Below, piece by piece: positions 1 through 64,000 of a stretch of 64,000 nucleotides of DNA. Below the pieces are notes generated by a model. The model made no database searches. It was given only the letters and a program-made list of their open reading frames with translations, and was not told where the DNA came from. Position numbers and translations under genes: made by a program. Origin of the DNA: Paulinella micropora (taxonomy: Eukaryota; Cercozoa; Imbricatea; Euglyphida). The DNA lies in contig BJOX01000194.1 in assembly GCA_009731375.1 (NCBI GenBank), positions 466,068 through 530,067 on the forward strand. Direction: 5' to 3'. The first letter of the stretch is position 1. Every line of letters starts with the position of its first letter.

Positions 1-137
1 TTTGGTATCGCCTGTATCAGTCCCTTCCGTGCAAACATCACGGCTTAGCTGGGCATCGGGTTAATACTTTACCCACAGACTTCCTTGGTTGACGAAATCA
101 GAAGCTCCTTTTTTGTGACATTAGTCGATATCTCATC
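1..137 (+). mobile_element. Family A, 3' portion cut by window edge
   Basis: Matches the last 137 bp of the family A copy at 3828-4268, including GATATCTCATC and the following (TATC)n. Confidence 0.8.
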
Positions 138-162
138 TATCTATCTATCTATCTATCTATCC

Positions 163-227
<65 letters not shown>

Positions 228-228
<1 letters not shown>

Positions 229-271
229 GGATGCCTATGTCTTCGGATATGCAGAGCTGATAGACCCAACA

Positions 272-272
<1 letters not shown>
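228..272 (+). mobile_element. Family D 3' fragment
   Basis: TGGATGCCTATGTCTTCGGA through AGACCCAACATATC, then (TATC)n. It matches the 3' end of the 18875 element. Confidence 0.72.
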
Positions 273-340
<68 letters not shown>

Positions 341-341
341 C

Positions 342-416
<75 letters not shown>

Positions 417-425
417 GTGTGATAG

Positions 426-63020
<62,595 letters not shown>

Positions 63021-63039
63021 GTCTATCTATCTATCTATC

Positions 63040-63102
<63 letters not shown>

Positions 63103-63104
63103 AT

Positions 63105-63314
63105 AACGGCTTCCTTTTCTTTCTCTTCTTCCTTATCCTCCCACTCTCCATTCCTAGATTGCCTTTTTCTTCAACGTCCTTCCTCCTCTTCTTTTTCCAG
63201 AACACAGTCTACCCGTGATTCCCATCCCGGACACATGCACAGTACACAAATTATTGTTTGATGTGAAACTGCGTTCCTTTGCAAGGACTACATTCCTTTG
63301 CGACATCTCATCTA
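63105..63314 (+). mobile_element. Family B copy
   Basis: From CGGCTTCCTTTTCTTTCTC to GCGACATCTCATC, then (TATC)n. It matches the 3' about 200 bp of the 35636 copy. Confidence 0.8.
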
Positions 63315-63336
63315 TCTATCTATCTATCTATCTATA

Positions 63337-63388
<52 letters not shown>

Positions 63389-63408
63389 CATCTATCTATC
63401 TATCTATC

Positions 63409-63835
63409 CCTGGAGACGGTCTCTGCCACTGGCAACTCAGCCTGGGGTTCAGATCTAACTATCTCCTATATTGACGATTTTGTGTCCGCCAATGATCGCG
63501 CGCAGCGCAGGGCTAACAGGCGACCAACTCCCGACCGGGGCCGTGATGCAAAGGGTTGATAAAGTCGAGGTTGGAGAAGGTAACTCACAACGAGCGTGAA
63601 CTCCCGAAACCTCGGCTTGGGTGGCCGTATCTCCTTATGGCACATGTCCCTGGGGGAGTGTTTTTAGTGGTTGTTCTATACAGTTCAAGGGCTCGGCTAC
63701 CTTTTGGCTTGAACTGGCCACGGGCACCAACCGGAGCGGATGGTTGGTGTTCAGCTTGTGAAGGCTGACAGCTCCTGTCCGGGGGTAGCATTGGAGGCTT
63801 ATGGCTTTCAAAGCTATGCCACGCCAATATTCAAC

Positions 63836-63836
<1 letters not shown>
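63409..63836 (+). mobile_element. Family C copy
   Basis: Second copy of the 9531 element, with small indels, ending TATTCAACC then (TATC)n. Like the other copy it stands in (TATC)n on both sides. Confidence 0.78.
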
Positions 63837-63867
<31 letters not shown>

Positions 63868-63947
63868 ATATCTGTCTATTTATCTACATCTATCTATATA
63901 TCTATATATCTATCTATCTATCCATCTATCCATCCATCCATCCATCC

Positions 63948-63985
<38 letters not shown>

Positions 63986-64000
63986 ATATCTATCTATCTA
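63837..64000. repeat. (TATC)n to window end
   Basis: Tetranucleotide repeat with CATC and TATATC variants. Confidence 0.92.

Overview
This is nuclear DNA of a eukaryote. There are no bacterial-style operons. Coding sequence is split into short exons with GT-AG borders, and the rest is dominated by simple repeats, mainly (TATC)n with (TATG)n, (CATA)n, (TTAC)n, (ATT)n and (TA)n. The species cannot be read from sequence alone. A flagellar-motor subunit gene, long single-residue protein tracts and TTTGGG/TTAGGG telomere-like repeats suggest a protist with a flagellated stage. A large-genome alveolate such as a coccidian or chromerid is my low-confidence guess; algae and other protists are not excluded.

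The central result is that almost all non-repeat islands on the + strand can be read as the exons of ONE gene. I assembled 55 candidate exons (426-63020), most of 16-180 nt. Each has an AG acceptor and a GT donor (one GC), and the reading phase carries correctly from exon to exon apart from one stretch hidden by an assembly gap. The first about 43 exons encode low-complexity Ser, Pro, Gln, Asn and Glu-rich protein. Exons 44-48 and 52-55 match the armadillo-repeat protein KAP3/KIFAP3, the non-motor subunit of kinesin-2, which drives intraflagellar transport. The gene runs off both ends of the window.

Two rules organise the introns. (1) The simple repeat often starts at the 5' splice site as an extension of the donor (GTATC then (TATC)n, GTATG then (TATG)n, GTACTT then (ACTT)n, GTGATG then (ATG)n). 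(2) Exon edges are copied outward. The upstream intron carries partial copies of acceptor plus exon 5' part, and the downstream intron carries partial copies of exon 3' part plus donor, each joined to microsatellite. This is seen at about 20 exons, with up to 17 copies at one.

Mobile DNA lies inside the introns. Four dispersed families (A-D) have 3' ends running into (TATC)n; they share terminal sequences and show 5' truncation, as expected of retroposons. There is also a tRNA-derived SINE ending in (ATT)n, a second family (E) next to trinucleotide repeats, and a 194-bp MITE with TAA target duplications at the apex of a large inverted repeat.

Layout: 0-3 kb, exons 1-4 in TA/CA/TATC repeats; 3-10 kb, exons 5-8, families A and C, gaps; 10-21.4 kb, exons 9-14, families A, D, E, SINE; 21.4-24.5 kb, gap, (AGT)n/(ACT)n and duplicated blocks; 24.5-34.7 kb, exons 15-24 with (TTAC)n and hexamer arrays; 34.7-38.6 kb, families A and B, inverted duplication, MITE hairpin; 38.6-47.6 kb, exons 25-36; 47.6-51.3 kb, a 17-copy exon-edge array and telomere-like DNA; 51.3-63 kb, exons 38-55 including the KAP3-like part; 63-64 kb, families B and C. 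No minus-strand gene was found.
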